Of a DNA stretch of 63,767 nt, positions 24,961 to 33,708 are shown piece by piece. Origin of the DNA: Muribaculaceae bacterium (GTDB lineage Bacteria > Bacteroidota > Bacteroidia > Bacteroidales > Muribaculaceae); contig JAMPAX010000007.1 of the NCBI GenBank assembly GCA_023667015.1, positions 1-63,767 of the forward strand, given 5' to 3'. The position numbers were made by a program, and so were the translations under genes. The first letter of the stretch is position 1; each line of letters begins with the position of its first letter. The notes below the pieces were generated by a model. That model made no database searches, was not told the DNA's origin, and saw only the letters and a list, made by a program, of their open reading frames with translations.

Positions 24961-25671
24961 TTACACCGCTGTGACGAAGGTACCGATGTTTTCGCCCTGC
25001 AGCATTTTCATTAGGTTGCCTTCTTGGTCCATGTTGAAGACATAGAGGGGCATGTTGTTTTCTTTGCAGAGGGCGGTGGCTGTAAGATCCATGACTTTCA
25101 ATCCGCGAGATATTACCTCGGAGTAGGAGATTGTATCGAATTTCTCTGCTTTAGGGTCTTTCTCGGGATCGGCTGTGTAAATGCCGTCGACGCGGGTGCC
25201 TTTCAACATCACTTCTGCTTCGGTTTCTATGGCGCGCAGAGCTGAGCCGGTGTCGGTGGTGAAGAAGGGATTGCCGGTGCCTCCGGAGATGATAGCTACC
25301 GTTCCGACTTTCATGGCGGCTATTGCTTTCCATTTGGAGTAAGGCTCACCGATGGGGAACATGCCGATGGCGGTGAATACCTGTGCCGGCTGACCGATAG
25401 ATTCGAGGGCTGAGCTAAGTGCCAGGGAGTTGATTACTGTGGCAAGCATACCCATTTGGTCGCCCTTCACGCGGTCGAAACCTTTCGCGGCACCCTGCAG
25501 GCCACGGAATATGTTGCCGCCGCCGATGACTATACCTACTTGAACGCCACTCTCTACAGCTTCTTTAATCTGACGTGCGTAAGAGTCAAGACGGTCGCGG
25601 TCTATGCCGTGGCCGGCGCTCCCGGCCAATGACTCTCCCGAGAGCTTAAGAAGGATTCTTTTAAATTTCAT
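24961..25671 (-). CDS. pyrH: UMP kinase
   Basis: A 236-residue amino-acid-kinase-fold enzyme that phosphorylates UMP to UDP. Seen: LKLSGESLAG at the N-terminus, GGGNIFRGLQG, DQMGMLATVINSLAL, and the C-terminal DLTATALCKENNMP. Full length. A perfect -7 element TAAATTTG ends only 4 bases before the ATG, so the mRNA may have almost no leader. frr follows downstream. Confidence 0.96.
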   Translation of the reverse strand: MKFKRILLKLSGESLAGSAGHGIDRDRLDSYARQIKEAVESGVQVGIVIGGGNIFRGLQGAAKGFDRVKGDQMGMLATVINSLALSSALESIGQPAQVFTAIGMFPIGEPYSKWKAIAAMKVGTVAIISGGTGNPFFTTDTGSALRAIETEAEVMLKGTRVDGIYTADPEKDPKAEKFDTISYSEVISRGLKVMDLTATALCKENNMPLYVFNMDQEGNLMKMLQGENIGTFVTAV

Positions 25672-25675
25672 GCAA

Positions 25676-25683
25676 CAAATTTA
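25676..25683 (-). promoter_or_regulatory. -7 element of pyrH, next to the start codon
   Basis: TAAATTTG on the minus strand ends 4 bases before the pyrH ATG. No TTTG box is seen at the usual distance, since that position lies inside a long palindrome. Confidence 0.45.
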
Positions 25684-25738
25684 CTAAAAAAATAGAATAA
25701 TAAGGAAGGTACCTTCCTTATTATTCTATTTTTTTAGT
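25683..25738. terminator. Perfect 56-bp loopless palindrome
   Basis: Two 28-bp arms are exact complements with no spacer, centred on GGTACC. The outer arms are A/T tracts (ACTAAAAAAATAG). It lies just 3' of the secreted repeat-protein gene and just 5' of pyrH, both on the minus strand; in RNA it would form a terminator hairpin with a T tract. Confidence 0.8.
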
Positions 25739-25780
25739 TTATGAGTTGAAGAGTATAGTTCTCAACTCCTCAACTGAGAT

Positions 25781-28240
25781 TTATCTGATATATTTCTTAC
25801 TTGCTTTGCCGTTGCTGACTACTATGTAGAGGCCGGGGAGAATATTTTCTGTATCTACTCTTACTCCGCTGAGGGTGTAGATTTCGATGGCTTCGGCGTT
25901 GTCTATATCAATTGCTTCTACGCCTGTTGATATCTCTTTGTCGCTTACTGTTAGGTATATACCATTGCCGTTTTCGGTGATTTCCAAGTAGTAGGTTCCT
26001 GCTTTGGAGATTCTTATACCTTGGTCGTAGAAGGCGAGTTCGGCAGTGTCTCTGGGTCCGGAGATGGTGTTGTTATCTTTGTAGCAGAGGCCTTTCTTGG
26101 GATTGGATTTGGCGTAGATATTGAAGTAGCCACCATTGCCGGTGATGTTGAGAGTCTTCTTCCAGGTGTTGGTGGTTGCATCATAGTCAAACAGATCTTC
26201 AGCATTATATTCCCAAGCTGTGCCAAACAGCGGACCTCCTACAGAATACTTGCCTGTGCCATCCTCAGCTACTACCTCAGTGCCGCTGAAGGTGAAGGTC
26301 TTGGAGGCAGTATTCAGGGTGATGACTACATCTTCGTAATCTTTGGAGAGGGTGACATCCTTGCCCGGTTCGAGATCGTAGTCATAGCCTGTCTCCGGTT
26401 CATAGCTTGTGCCCCAATATTGGGTAACATCTCCGGTTGTGGAAGCGAATTTGAAGGTGGTGTTTCTATCAATCTTGTCAATGTTCCAGGTATATGTATC
26501 TCCCTTTTGCTCTGTAGAAACAGGGATGACACCTTCGAGAGTCCATGACGTTGTCTCAACTGTAATTACCCTGACCTCCATCCGGGGAGTGGTGTTTTTT
26601 TCGGTGATGATAAAGGTATATTCACCGGGAGTGGTGATTCTCATCGAAGAGCGTTGAGTGAAGAGTTCTTCGGCCGGAACAGCTCCTGAGATGATAGCGG
26701 TGTTGTAGTTGAGTTCTACATTCAGATTATTGTAGATGCTGAAGTATTTACCCTTATTGGTGTCATCTACAACTACTGTCTTAGTCCAGGTTTGAGTGTC
26801 AGCATCGTATGCAAATGCGAAATCGGCATTATAAGCGAAGGAGGTACCAACCATCGGACCGCCGATGGAATAGCTTGTATTGACCTCAGGATCTTCTAAA
26901 GACTTTGTAATAGTATAGCCGGGGAAATAGAGAGTAGTGTTTTTAGACTTGTTTGGGAGCACGAACATATTGCCGGTAATCATTATGCAATAGTATCCGG
27001 ACTCAAGTTCCTTCAGTGGAGTGCCGGAGTCGGAGTATTGAAGGATGAGAGTATGGTCGGTCTCATTTACAGACTGGAGGATAAAGTCGCCTACATTGGT
27101 ACCTTCCGTGGAAGTTTCTGAGGAGGTGGCGCGGAGTGAGCCGACGATGAATCCTTCTTTCTTGCCGAGGGGGTTTGATGTCTTACTGTAAGCGTTGAAA
27201 GTCCAGGAATCGGGATATGTGATGGTGACATTTTTCAAGCTTGTGGAAGCGACCTCTTTATCAGCTGCGGGCGAAAGTTCAGGCTTGTCATCTTTCCCTT
27301 CCGAGTCGGAGGCATCCTTAATGGTATATTTTTGGTAAATGATGGAGGGAGTGGGGTCGCCGTTTACGAGCCAAGCACCTGCGGGTATGGTGATGTAGTC
27401 ATACTTGGTCAGCTGATTGTTGGCCTCATCACTGATTGCGGAGGGGGATACAGCGGTGAGAGTGACTACATTGTCGGAGAAAGAAACGTCGTATTTGGTG
27501 AGCTGTTTGATAGGTCGTGACTCCGGATTCTCCTCATCCTCCACCCAGGTTTCATCCTTGAAATAGAGAAAAGGAGCAAAAGAGATACTATTGAAGGAGG
27601 AATTGGCAGAAATGACAGTACCTTCCGGATATGTGATGGTGACAGTCTTCAGCTGATCTATCTCTACCTCGCCCGGAGTGGGGTTGACAGTACCGATGAC
27701 TACGTCAACGATAGAAAACTTCAGCGTATATTCAGCATTTTGGAGTTTGGCGGGGTCAGTTTCCACTTCAGTCTCCTCACTGCCCATGACGCCTCCTCCA
27801 TTGTTGTCGAGTCTTATGAAATCGGCCGGAAGAGTGATGGAATACTCACCCGGAGCGGAGACAGGTTCTATATAAATGTCAAGTTGATTGGGATTATTGC
27901 GATTGAGTGTAACCTTCTCATTACTTTCTGTAGAAATGGTCTGCACTACATCGCCATCCTTCTTGAGTTCAAGAGTAGGATGCTCAGTACGAAAGATTTG
28001 ATAGATACCGTTTTGTTGCTGATTGAAAGTAAATGAGATTACCGATAGTGGAGAAATGGGTATAACCTGCTGATTAAGGGAAGGAGAGGTAGAAGTAGGT
28101 TTGATAGTACCTACAGCGGCACGAGTAGCGACCACAGCCTTAGAGTCGGCATTGTCGGAGGGGGAGGAGCCTTCCTGTTGTGCGAAGAACGCCGGAATGG
28201 CGAGAAGCACTGCTGAAAGGGAGAGCAAAAATTTCTTCAT
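25781..28240 (-). CDS. Large secreted repeat protein with sorting-like C-terminus
   Basis: I do not recognise a named family. The 819-residue protein has a signal peptide (about 1-20, ends FFAQ), three early beta domains (about 40-440, with related phrases TVTITYPEG and NVTITYPDSW), and then modules beginning YSIGGPMVGTSFAYNADFAF and YSVGGPLFGTAWEYNAEDLF, separated by a WTLEGVIPV...YTWNI unit. These modules are shared with the gene at 28456. Their Trp/Tyr-rich pattern recalls starch-binding SusE/SusF units (inference only). It ends PGLYIVVSNGKASKKYIR, a type-IX-sorting-like tail. Both paralogues have nearly identical signal peptides, so one gene probably arose by duplication. Confidence 0.75.
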   Translation of the reverse strand: MKKFLLSLSAVLLAIPAFFAQQEGSSPSDNADSKAVVATRAAVGTIKPTSTSPSLNQQVIPISPLSVISFTFNQQQNGIYQIFRTEHPTLELKKDGDVVQTISTESNEKVTLNRNNPNQLDIYIEPVSAPGEYSITLPADFIRLDNNGGGVMGSEETEVETDPAKLQNAEYTLKFSIVDVVIGTVNPTPGEVEIDQLKTVTITYPEGTVISANSSFNSISFAPFLYFKDETWVEDEENPESRPIKQLTKYDVSFSDNVVTLTAVSPSAISDEANNQLTKYDYITIPAGAWLVNGDPTPSIIYQKYTIKDASDSEGKDDKPELSPAADKEVASTSLKNVTITYPDSWTFNAYSKTSNPLGKKEGFIVGSLRATSSETSTEGTNVGDFILQSVNETDHTLILQYSDSGTPLKELESGYYCIMITGNMFVLPNKSKNTTLYFPGYTITKSLEDPEVNTSYSIGGPMVGTSFAYNADFAFAYDADTQTWTKTVVVDDTNKGKYFSIYNNLNVELNYNTAIISGAVPAEELFTQRSSMRITTPGEYTFIITEKNTTPRMEVRVITVETTSWTLEGVIPVSTEQKGDTYTWNIDKIDRNTTFKFASTTGDVTQYWGTSYEPETGYDYDLEPGKDVTLSKDYEDVVITLNTASKTFTFSGTEVVAEDGTGKYSVGGPLFGTAWEYNAEDLFDYDATTNTWKKTLNITGNGGYFNIYAKSNPKKGLCYKDNNTISGPRDTAELAFYDQGIRISKAGTYYLEITENGNGIYLTVSDKEISTGVEAIDIDNAEAIEIYTLSGVRVDTENILPGLYIVVSNGKASKKYIR

Positions 28241-28267
28241 AATTAGAGTGATAAATTAGTTAAATAT

Positions 28268-28288
28268 AAGTAGCTGTTCAATTTAAAT
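28268..28288. repeat. Dispersed AAGTAGCTGTTC repeat, half copy
   Basis: AAGTAGCTGTTCAATTTAA matches one half of the elements at 237-272 and 20895-20956. It is joined directly to an unrelated hairpin element. Confidence 0.65.
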
Positions 28289-28290
28289 TC

Positions 28291-28356
28291 AAACCCACAG
28301 TGACTAAAAAGGGTCACCGTCTTTTTAGTAGTAGCGGTGGGTTTGCAACCCACCGC
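28291..28356. repeat. REP-like double hairpin
   Basis: An outer inverted repeat (AAACCCAC with GTGGGTTT, and CTAAAAAG with CTTTTTAG) overlaps a perfect 10-bp hairpin GCGGTGGGTT-TGC-AACCCACCGC at 28334-28356. It lies between the two paralogous secreted-protein genes. Confidence 0.7.
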
Positions 28357-28400
28357 CATAGATAGAATAAAAAACTAACGAAAAAAATGTAGTATTACGT

Positions 28401-28446
28401 GTCTCTGCCTCCCTCCCATATGGGGAGGGTAGAGGAGGAACTTCGG
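28401..28446 (+). repeat. Dispersed GTCTCTG...CTTCGG hairpin repeat, copy 2
   Basis: GTCTCTGCCTCC, then CCCTCCC/GGGAGGG around ATATG, then an AGGAGG and CTTCGG end. It sits at the 3' end of the 28456-31131 gene and may work as its terminator. Confidence 0.65.
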
Positions 28447-28455
28447 TCTTGATAT

Positions 28456-31131
28456 TTATCGTAAGATAACCTTATAGGCTTTGCCTCCTGCGACTTTCAC
28501 GTAGATGCCGGGGGCGGGGTTAGCAACCTCTACGCCTTGAAGATTGAAGTAGCGAGCTTTCCCCTCCTCAGCTTCAATACCCTCAACGCCTGTGGGTGCA
28601 CCTTCATTCATCTGAATATATGATGTAGGTACTCCGGCAACGCCATTCTGGATAGGCAGGAATCGTACGCTCTTTCCTCCGGATACGTCGATACCGTAGG
28701 CTCCGGTGTATTGTTTGTATCCTTCGGTTGAGGGATTAGTTGTCTCGCGATGAAGTGTAGGACGGTTCTGTTCGGATTCCTCAGATGGTGTAAGATATTG
28801 ATACCAGATTTGAAGATTCTTCATAAGAGGTATATCAGCGCTTGTATTGATGCGGGCATGCTCGAGAGAGCCACCGAGGAATTCTCCCCATCCATCGTCA
28901 GCAGGTACTGTCATTGAACCATCACCATTTGTCGGAATTGCAGCACCATTGATTGTCAGACCTAACGAAGCAATAGTAGGACGGACAGCTACCTGGCATG
29001 AGAAGTTCTGAGCCTCGTAGTCATCATTGCCGTCAAAATTGCAGGTAAGGGTGTAAGTACCGGCTACAGGCACTGTAATATCGCATTGGTATACACCATT
29101 ATTATACTCCACACTTCCGATTTTCGGAAGGTTATTACCGACATAAGCAGAGTTTCCGGTCTGATGATCATTGCCTCCGGCATATGTAAAGTTTTCCTTC
29201 CAGTCGCCGGGAGTAAGTGTGAAGCTGAACAATTCGGCACTTTCACTACCTAAGGAAGAGATGGCAGTGCTACTACCATTATTACCGATGCTGACAGTCA
29301 TAGTAGTAGAGCCGGAAGCGAGGGTATGGGCGTCAACACTGGAGATAGTAGCATACGGATTGTAAGGTTTCGAATTAAAGTAGATGGAGAAATCCTTAGC
29401 CTTGACAGTAAGGTAGATATCATTACCACTTTCAGTGATTATCAGAGTATACTCACCGGGAACGGTAATATTCATAGAATCAGCGTTGGAATCTCCAAAA
29501 GCGAGTAAGGATTCAGCTCTGGGGCCGGAGATCACATTATTATGGTTTTCAAAGTAGAGAGTATTATTTTGATTTGTCACTCCGGCTTCAGGTTCAGTAA
29601 ATATGTTGAAATAACCTGTTTTAGTTACATTGATAGTCTTTGTCCATGTGTTGGTTTCAGAATCCCAGTCAAAGAGGTTGTTGGCGTCATATGCGAAGCC
29701 GGTTCCGAAGAGAGTACCACCCAAGGAATATTTGGCGGTGCCATCTTGGTTGACAACTTCGGTGCCGGTGAAGGAGAATACTTTGGTGGAGGCATCGAAA
29801 GTGATGACAACGTTTTCATAGTTCTTGGCGAAAGTAATCTGCTTGTCAGCACCCGAAGTCAGGGTGTAGTCTTGACCGGCTTCAACAGTACCGGCAACGC
29901 CCCAGTTTACTTCCTCACCATTAGTAGTACCAACAATTTTGAAAGAAGAATTCTTCTCGACACGGTCTACATTATAAGTATATACATTAACATTCTGAGT
30001 AGAGGATGCAGGATTAATACCCTTAATTTCCCAAGTAGTAGTAAACCCTTCATAAGTCACAGACATCCAAGGAGTAGAACCCTTCTCAACAATAGTAAAG
30101 GTGTATACACCATTATTTTTGAAGGATATGGATTGATCATCAGCAACAAGTGCTTTTGACTCTACAGACCCGGAAATTTGATTATCAGAGTAATTACCAT
30201 AGCTATAACCTTTAGCTTCTTTCTGAGTATAAATATCAAAGTAAGATAAAGGAGAAGTTAGATTACTTACTGTTACAGTCTTAGTCCAAGTACCGGTTTC
30301 TTCATTATAATCAAATAGGAACTTATCATTGTAGCCCCACTGACCACTTCCGGCAAAGAATGGTCCGCCAAATGAATACTTGTGGGCGGGGTCTTCGGGA
30401 ATTACTTCAGTTCCGGTGAAGGAGAAGACTTTGGTGGAGGCATTGAAAGTGATGACAACGTTTTCATAGTTCTTGGCGAAAGTAATCTGCTTATCCGCAC
30501 CGGAAGTAAGAGTGTAGCTTTTTTCAGGTTCTATATCACCGGCAACGCCCCAATATTCGGACTTGTCGGAGGAAGTAGAGACAATCTTGCAGGAAGAATC
30601 CTTAGCGACATCACCGATAGTCCAAGTGTAGACATCTCCTTTATGTTCAGTATTAGAATCAGTAAGACCGTCGAGAGCCCAAGTAGTAGAGTTTCCTTCT
30701 ATAGTAACAGACATCCAAGGAGTAGAACCCTTCTCAACAATAGTAAAGGTATATACACCGGGTTTGGTGATTTCCATACTTTCGTCGTTGAATGCGAGTT
30801 CTTCTAAGTCTCTGGATTCGGAGATTTGTCCGTTGTGATTTTTGTAGCCAAGACCTTTATTGGGATTAGAAGAATCATATACGTTGAGATAATTATTATA
30901 TTTTTTTATTTCTTTTATTGTTACAGTCTTAGTCCAAGTATTAGTGGCTTCGTTATAATTAAACAGATTGTCGGCGTCGTATTTAAAGGGGGTGCCTAAT
31001 ATACTACCTGCCAATGAGTATTTAGTTGAGTTGTCGTCGGCTTGGGCCGAGGGGGAGGCGTCTTCACGCTGTGCGAAGAACGCCGGGATGGCGAGAAGCA
31101 CTGCTGTAAGTGCGAGTAAAAATTTCTTCAT
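28456..31131 (-). CDS. Large secreted tandem-repeat protein, paralogue of 25781-28240
   Basis: An 891-residue exported protein of unknown function. Signal peptide about 1-20 (AIPAFFAQ). Three modules start KYSLAGSIL, KYSFGGPFF and KYSLGGTLF, each followed by a DNLFNYNEATNTWTKT-like phrase, and two intervening units share TLTSGADKQITFAKNYENVV exactly. A different beta region (about 590-800) and a tail ending PGIYVKVAGGKAYKVILR complete it. At DNA level the repeats near 29800 and 30445 and near 30060 and 30710 are almost identical, a sign of recent duplication or gene conversion. Codon use is more A/T-rich than the left arm of the window. A full promoter (31201-31232) and an (AT)13 tract lie upstream. 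Confidence 0.78.
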   Translation of the reverse strand: MKKFLLALTAVLLAIPAFFAQREDASPSAQADDNSTKYSLAGSILGTPFKYDADNLFNYNEATNTWTKTVTIKEIKKYNNYLNVYDSSNPNKGLGYKNHNGQISESRDLEELAFNDESMEITKPGVYTFTIVEKGSTPWMSVTIEGNSTTWALDGLTDSNTEHKGDVYTWTIGDVAKDSSCKIVSTSSDKSEYWGVAGDIEPEKSYTLTSGADKQITFAKNYENVVITFNASTKVFSFTGTEVIPEDPAHKYSFGGPFFAGSGQWGYNDKFLFDYNEETGTWTKTVTVSNLTSPLSYFDIYTQKEAKGYSYGNYSDNQISGSVESKALVADDQSISFKNNGVYTFTIVEKGSTPWMSVTYEGFTTTWEIKGINPASSTQNVNVYTYNVDRVEKNSSFKIVGTTNGEEVNWGVAGTVEAGQDYTLTSGADKQITFAKNYENVVITFDASTKVFSFTGTEVVNQDGTAKYSLGGTLFGTGFAYDANNLFDWDSETNTWTKTINVTKTGYFNIFTEPEAGVTNQNNTLYFENHNNVISGPRAESLLAFGDSNADSMNITVPGEYTLIITESGNDIYLTVKAKDFSIYFNSKPYNPYATISSVDAHTLASGSTTMTVSIGNNGSSTAISSLGSESAELFSFTLTPGDWKENFTYAGGNDHQTGNSAYVGNNLPKIGSVEYNNGVYQCDITVPVAGTYTLTCNFDGNDDYEAQNFSCQVAVRPTIASLGLTINGAAIPTNGDGSMTVPADDGWGEFLGGSLEHARINTSADIPLMKNLQIWYQYLTPSEESEQNRPTLHRETTNPSTEGYKQYTGAYGIDVSGGKSVRFLPIQNGVAGVPTSYIQMNEGAPTGVEGIEAEEGKARYFNLQGVEVANPAPGIYVKVAGGKAYKVILR

Positions 31132-31150
31132 AATTTAACGTAAGTAATTG

Positions 31151-31176
31151 ATATATATATATATATATATATATAT
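31151..31176. repeat. (AT)13 tract in a 5' UTR
   Basis: Thirteen exact AT dinucleotides located 19 bases before the start codon of the 28456-31131 gene and downstream of its predicted transcription start. A candidate site for slipped-strand length change. Confidence 0.9.
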
Positions 31177-31200
31177 GATTGATTTACATATATATATTCG

Positions 31201-31232
31201 CAAAGTTATCAAAATTAATATTTTAAAACAAA
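31201..31232 (-). promoter_or_regulatory. Promoter of the secreted repeat-protein gene
   Basis: On the minus strand TTTG (31229-31232), 20 bases, then TAACTTTG (31201-31208): a perfect Bacteroidetes promoter. Start near 31194 gives a leader of about 62 bases that contains the (AT)13 tract. Confidence 0.8.
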
Positions 31233-31423
31233 TAAAATTGTTATATTTTTTCTTTTTGTTTTCTTTTTCTGCCATTGTGGTCTTATATCGCATGGTGGTA
31301 TATTTTATCTTCTTTCCCTACGTTCTGTTGGAAAGACTATTTGTTAGATTGCCACAAGTTGTCACTGCCGGTTGCAAATCCACGGGGATTATAGTTTAAT
31401 GCTATATTTAACGTAACTGCTTG

Positions 31424-31450
31424 ATATATATATATATATATATATATATA
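31424..31450. repeat. Second (AT)13 tract
   Basis: Twenty-seven bases of alternating AT, preceded by TTTAACGTAACTGCTTG (31407-31423), which resembles the 17 bases before the first tract (31134-31150). It lies about 85 bases before the -7 element of the next gene. Confidence 0.9.
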
Positions 31451-31536
31451 ATTGTTGGTCAATTGTTTGTCTGCTTATTTGTTGGGTTTGGTGTGTTTTT
31501 GGAGTGCTAAAATTTAATTATTTGACTTATTATTGT

Positions 31537-31544
31537 TATCTTTG
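31537..31544 (+). promoter_or_regulatory. -7 element of the sugar epimerase/dehydratase gene
   Basis: TATCTTTG fits TAnnTTTG, 25 bases before the ATG at 31570. A TTTG at 31521 is too close to be a good -33 box. Confidence 0.45.
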
Positions 31545-31569
31545 CGATTATTTTCAATAGCTCTATAAA

Positions 31570-33516
31570 ATGACTCATCGAAACGATAATTCTCCACACA
31601 AGCTTAACCCCTTTCAAAAGTTAGTGCATTGGTATGCTTCGCTCGATGCGATGCCTTATTGGGGCGTGCTCGCTATGGATTCTCTCCTTGTACTCGTTTC
31701 CGGGATACTCAGCTGTATATTTATCGTTGGCGGCTACAATACTATGACTACTTTTGAGCCGCTGATGTGTACTCTCATCTTTGGGCTGGTGGGGTATCTT
31801 TTAGGCTTCAGAATTTTCCATACCTATTCCGGAATATTGCGTCTATCTTCTTTTATCGACCTGCAAAGAGTGGTATTGGCAACTATCGTCGGTATCATCT
31901 TCTCGCTGATAGAATCTTTATTCTCCAATAGTAGTGTATGGATTGTCTCTATACCCCCCTTGGCTCTGATAATTCAGGGTATCTTCTCTATGATTATGAT
32001 GATGATGGTCAGAATATGGGGTAAGATGGTCTACGAGGGTTATCAGCGACGTCGCCGCTATCGCCGTGTATTTATATATGGTACTGCCGATGGCGGTGTG
32101 GCCTTAGCTAAGAATATCAACACCAATGCCAACAGTCCCTATATGCTTGAGGGCTTCATCACCGACAATCCTAATATGGTAGACAAATATCTGATGGGAG
32201 TGCGAGTATATATGAATGATGCCAAGCTGATGGGTATCATCAATAAGAAGCGTATCTCAGACATTATAGTATCTCCGAAGAAGAGTGAGTCGCTGTCGGA
32301 GCACAACGACTTTGTCAATGCTATGACCGATGCAGGTATTAAGGTGCTTGTAATTCCGGGAGCTATGGAATGGAACGGCAAATCGGAGCTGAAGACCTCG
32401 ATGCTTCGTGAGGTGAATATAGAAGACCTCTTGCCTCGCCAGAAGATTGAGGTAGACCTTAAATGTATAGGTGAGCAGCTTGCCGACAAACGAATACTCA
32501 TCACAGGCGCTGCCGGCTCGATAGGCTCGGAGATGGTACGTCAGGTGGCGGAGTTCTGTCCCTCGGAGATGATACTCATCGACCAAGCTGAGACACCCCT
32601 TCATGATATCCGACTGATGATGGATAGTCAATGGCCCGACATAAAGACCCACACGATAGTAGCCGACATTGCCAACTACGACCGTATTGCAGATATCTTC
32701 CATACGTATCATCCTCAATACGTGTTTCACGCGGCGGCCTACAAGCATGTGCCGATGATGGAAGACAATCCGGCAGAGAGTATCTCCAACAATGTCAAAG
32801 GCACAAAGATAGTAGCCGACCTCAGCGTAGAGGAAGGAGTGGAGAAATTTGTCATGGTATCTACAGACAAGGCAGTCAACCCCACCAACGTCATGGGATG
32901 CTCGAAGCGTATATGTGAGATATACGTGCAGGCCCTTGACAAGGCCGAGAAAGAGGGAAAAGTGAAGGGCAATACCCAGTTTGTGACCACCCGCTTCGGC
33001 AACGTCTTGGGCTCCAACGGTTCGGTGATACCTCTGTTTAAGAAGCAGATAAAGGAGGGAGGACCGGTGACGGTCACTCATCCCGACATTATCCGATTCT
33101 TCATGCTCATCCCGGAGGCATGCAAGTTGGTGCTCGAAGCCGGAACTATGGGCAACGGTGGTGAGATATTCGTCTTCGACATGGGAGAGCCTGTAAAGAT
33201 AGTAGACCTTGCGCAGCGCATGATTCGACTGAGTGGCGCCACCGATATAGAGGTGAAGTTCACCGGATTGCGTGACGGCGAGAAGCTCTACGAAGAGGTG
33301 CTCAGCGAGATGGAGCAGACCAAGCCGACATTCCATCCGAAGATAATGATAGCCACAGTCAGAGAATACGATTTTGACCGTGTCTGTGCCGTCATCGACG
33401 AGATGATAGAAGCCTCCTACAGAGAGGGAGCGATGCAGATAGTAGCGCGGATGAAAAGTCTCGTTCCGGAATTCAAGTCGCAACACTCCATCTACGAACA
33501 GCTGGACAAACGATAG
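31570..33516 (+). CDS. Membrane nucleotide-sugar epimerase/dehydratase (FlaA1/CapD-like)
   Basis: A 648-residue protein with four N-terminal membrane helices (about 25-150), a CoA-binding-like domain (about 155-290), and an extended SDR catalytic domain (about 310-600). The NAD site is ITGAAGSIGSEM; the active-site region is MVSTDKAVNPTNVMGCSKR, where the usual Tyr of the YxxxK pair is Met, as in the WbpM/CapD type. Such enzymes make 4-keto-6-deoxy sugars (for example from UDP-GlcNAc) for capsule, O-antigen or glycoprotein glycans at the inner membrane. No other glycan genes are near, so it may serve a general pathway. A decamer array starts just after the stop. Confidence 0.9.
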   Translation: MTHRNDNSPHKLNPFQKLVHWYASLDAMPYWGVLAMDSLLVLVSGILSCIFIVGGYNTMTTFEPLMCTLIFGLVGYLLGFRIFHTYSGILRLSSFIDLQRVVLATIVGIIFSLIESLFSNSSVWIVSIPPLALIIQGIFSMIMMMMVRIWGKMVYEGYQRRRRYRRVFIYGTADGGVALAKNINTNANSPYMLEGFITDNPNMVDKYLMGVRVYMNDAKLMGIINKKRISDIIVSPKKSESLSEHNDFVNAMTDAGIKVLVIPGAMEWNGKSELKTSMLREVNIEDLLPRQKIEVDLKCIGEQLADKRILITGAAGSIGSEMVRQVAEFCPSEMILIDQAETPLHDIRLMMDSQWPDIKTHTIVADIANYDRIADIFHTYHPQYVFHAAAYKHVPMMEDNPAESISNNVKGTKIVADLSVEEGVEKFVMVSTDKAVNPTNVMGCSKRICEIYVQALDKAEKEGKVKGNTQFVTTRFGNVLGSNGSVIPLFKKQIKEGGPVTVTHPDIIRFFMLIPEACKLVLEAGTMGNGGEIFVFDMGEPVKIVDLAQRMIRLSGATDIEVKFTGLRDGEKLYEEVLSEMEQTKPTFHPKIMIATVREYDFDRVCAVIDEMIEASYREGAMQIVARMKSLVPEFKSQHSIYEQLDKR

Positions 33517-33518
33517 GA

Positions 33519-33598
33519 GATTCTTCAGTATTCTTCAGGATTTATCATGATGAATCATGATGAATCATGTTGCATCATGATTTACCATGTTGTTGCGT
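33519..33598 (+). repeat. Decamer repeat array D (8 units)
   Basis: Eight 10-bp units in exact register with two identical GATGAATCAT units in the middle and diverged ends. It begins 2 bases after the stop of the sugar enzyme gene and runs into the -33 region of the lysS promoter. Confidence 0.85.
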
Positions 33599-33623
33599 AA
33601 GTTGTGTAAAATAGTTAAATTTG
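33592..33623 (+). promoter_or_regulatory. Promoter of lysS-gpsA
   Basis: GTTG (33592-33595), 20 bases, then TAAATTTG (33616-33623). The upstream box overlaps the last unit of decamer array D. Leader to lysS is about 80 bases. Confidence 0.65.
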
Positions 33624-33708
33624 CGGAAAAGTATACAACCCTGCGACTCGGCGGTTTGTTCTATTTAATGGACACCATCGGTCGGACATATAATATTTAT
33701 TAGATTCA

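Larger units (their letters stand above)
31132..31569. other. Gene-free AT-rich region between divergent genes
   Basis: Holds the 5' UTR and promoter of the minus-strand repeat protein, two (AT)13 tracts inside a 17-bp direct repeat context, a short fragment similar to the REP at 21920-21934, and a -7 element for the sugar enzyme gene. The short open frames here are low-complexity and not credible. Confidence 0.7.

Noticed and set aside
31148..31399. Small membrane protein in the AT-tract region
   Set aside because: The start is made of the AT repeat (Ile-Tyr run), and the frame overlaps the promoter of the divergent gene.
32257..33486. 409-residue antisense open frame in the sugar epimerase gene
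   Set aside because: Overlaps a clear epimerase/dehydratase gene; its translation is low-complexity His/Leu/Tyr-rich, a result of codon bias.
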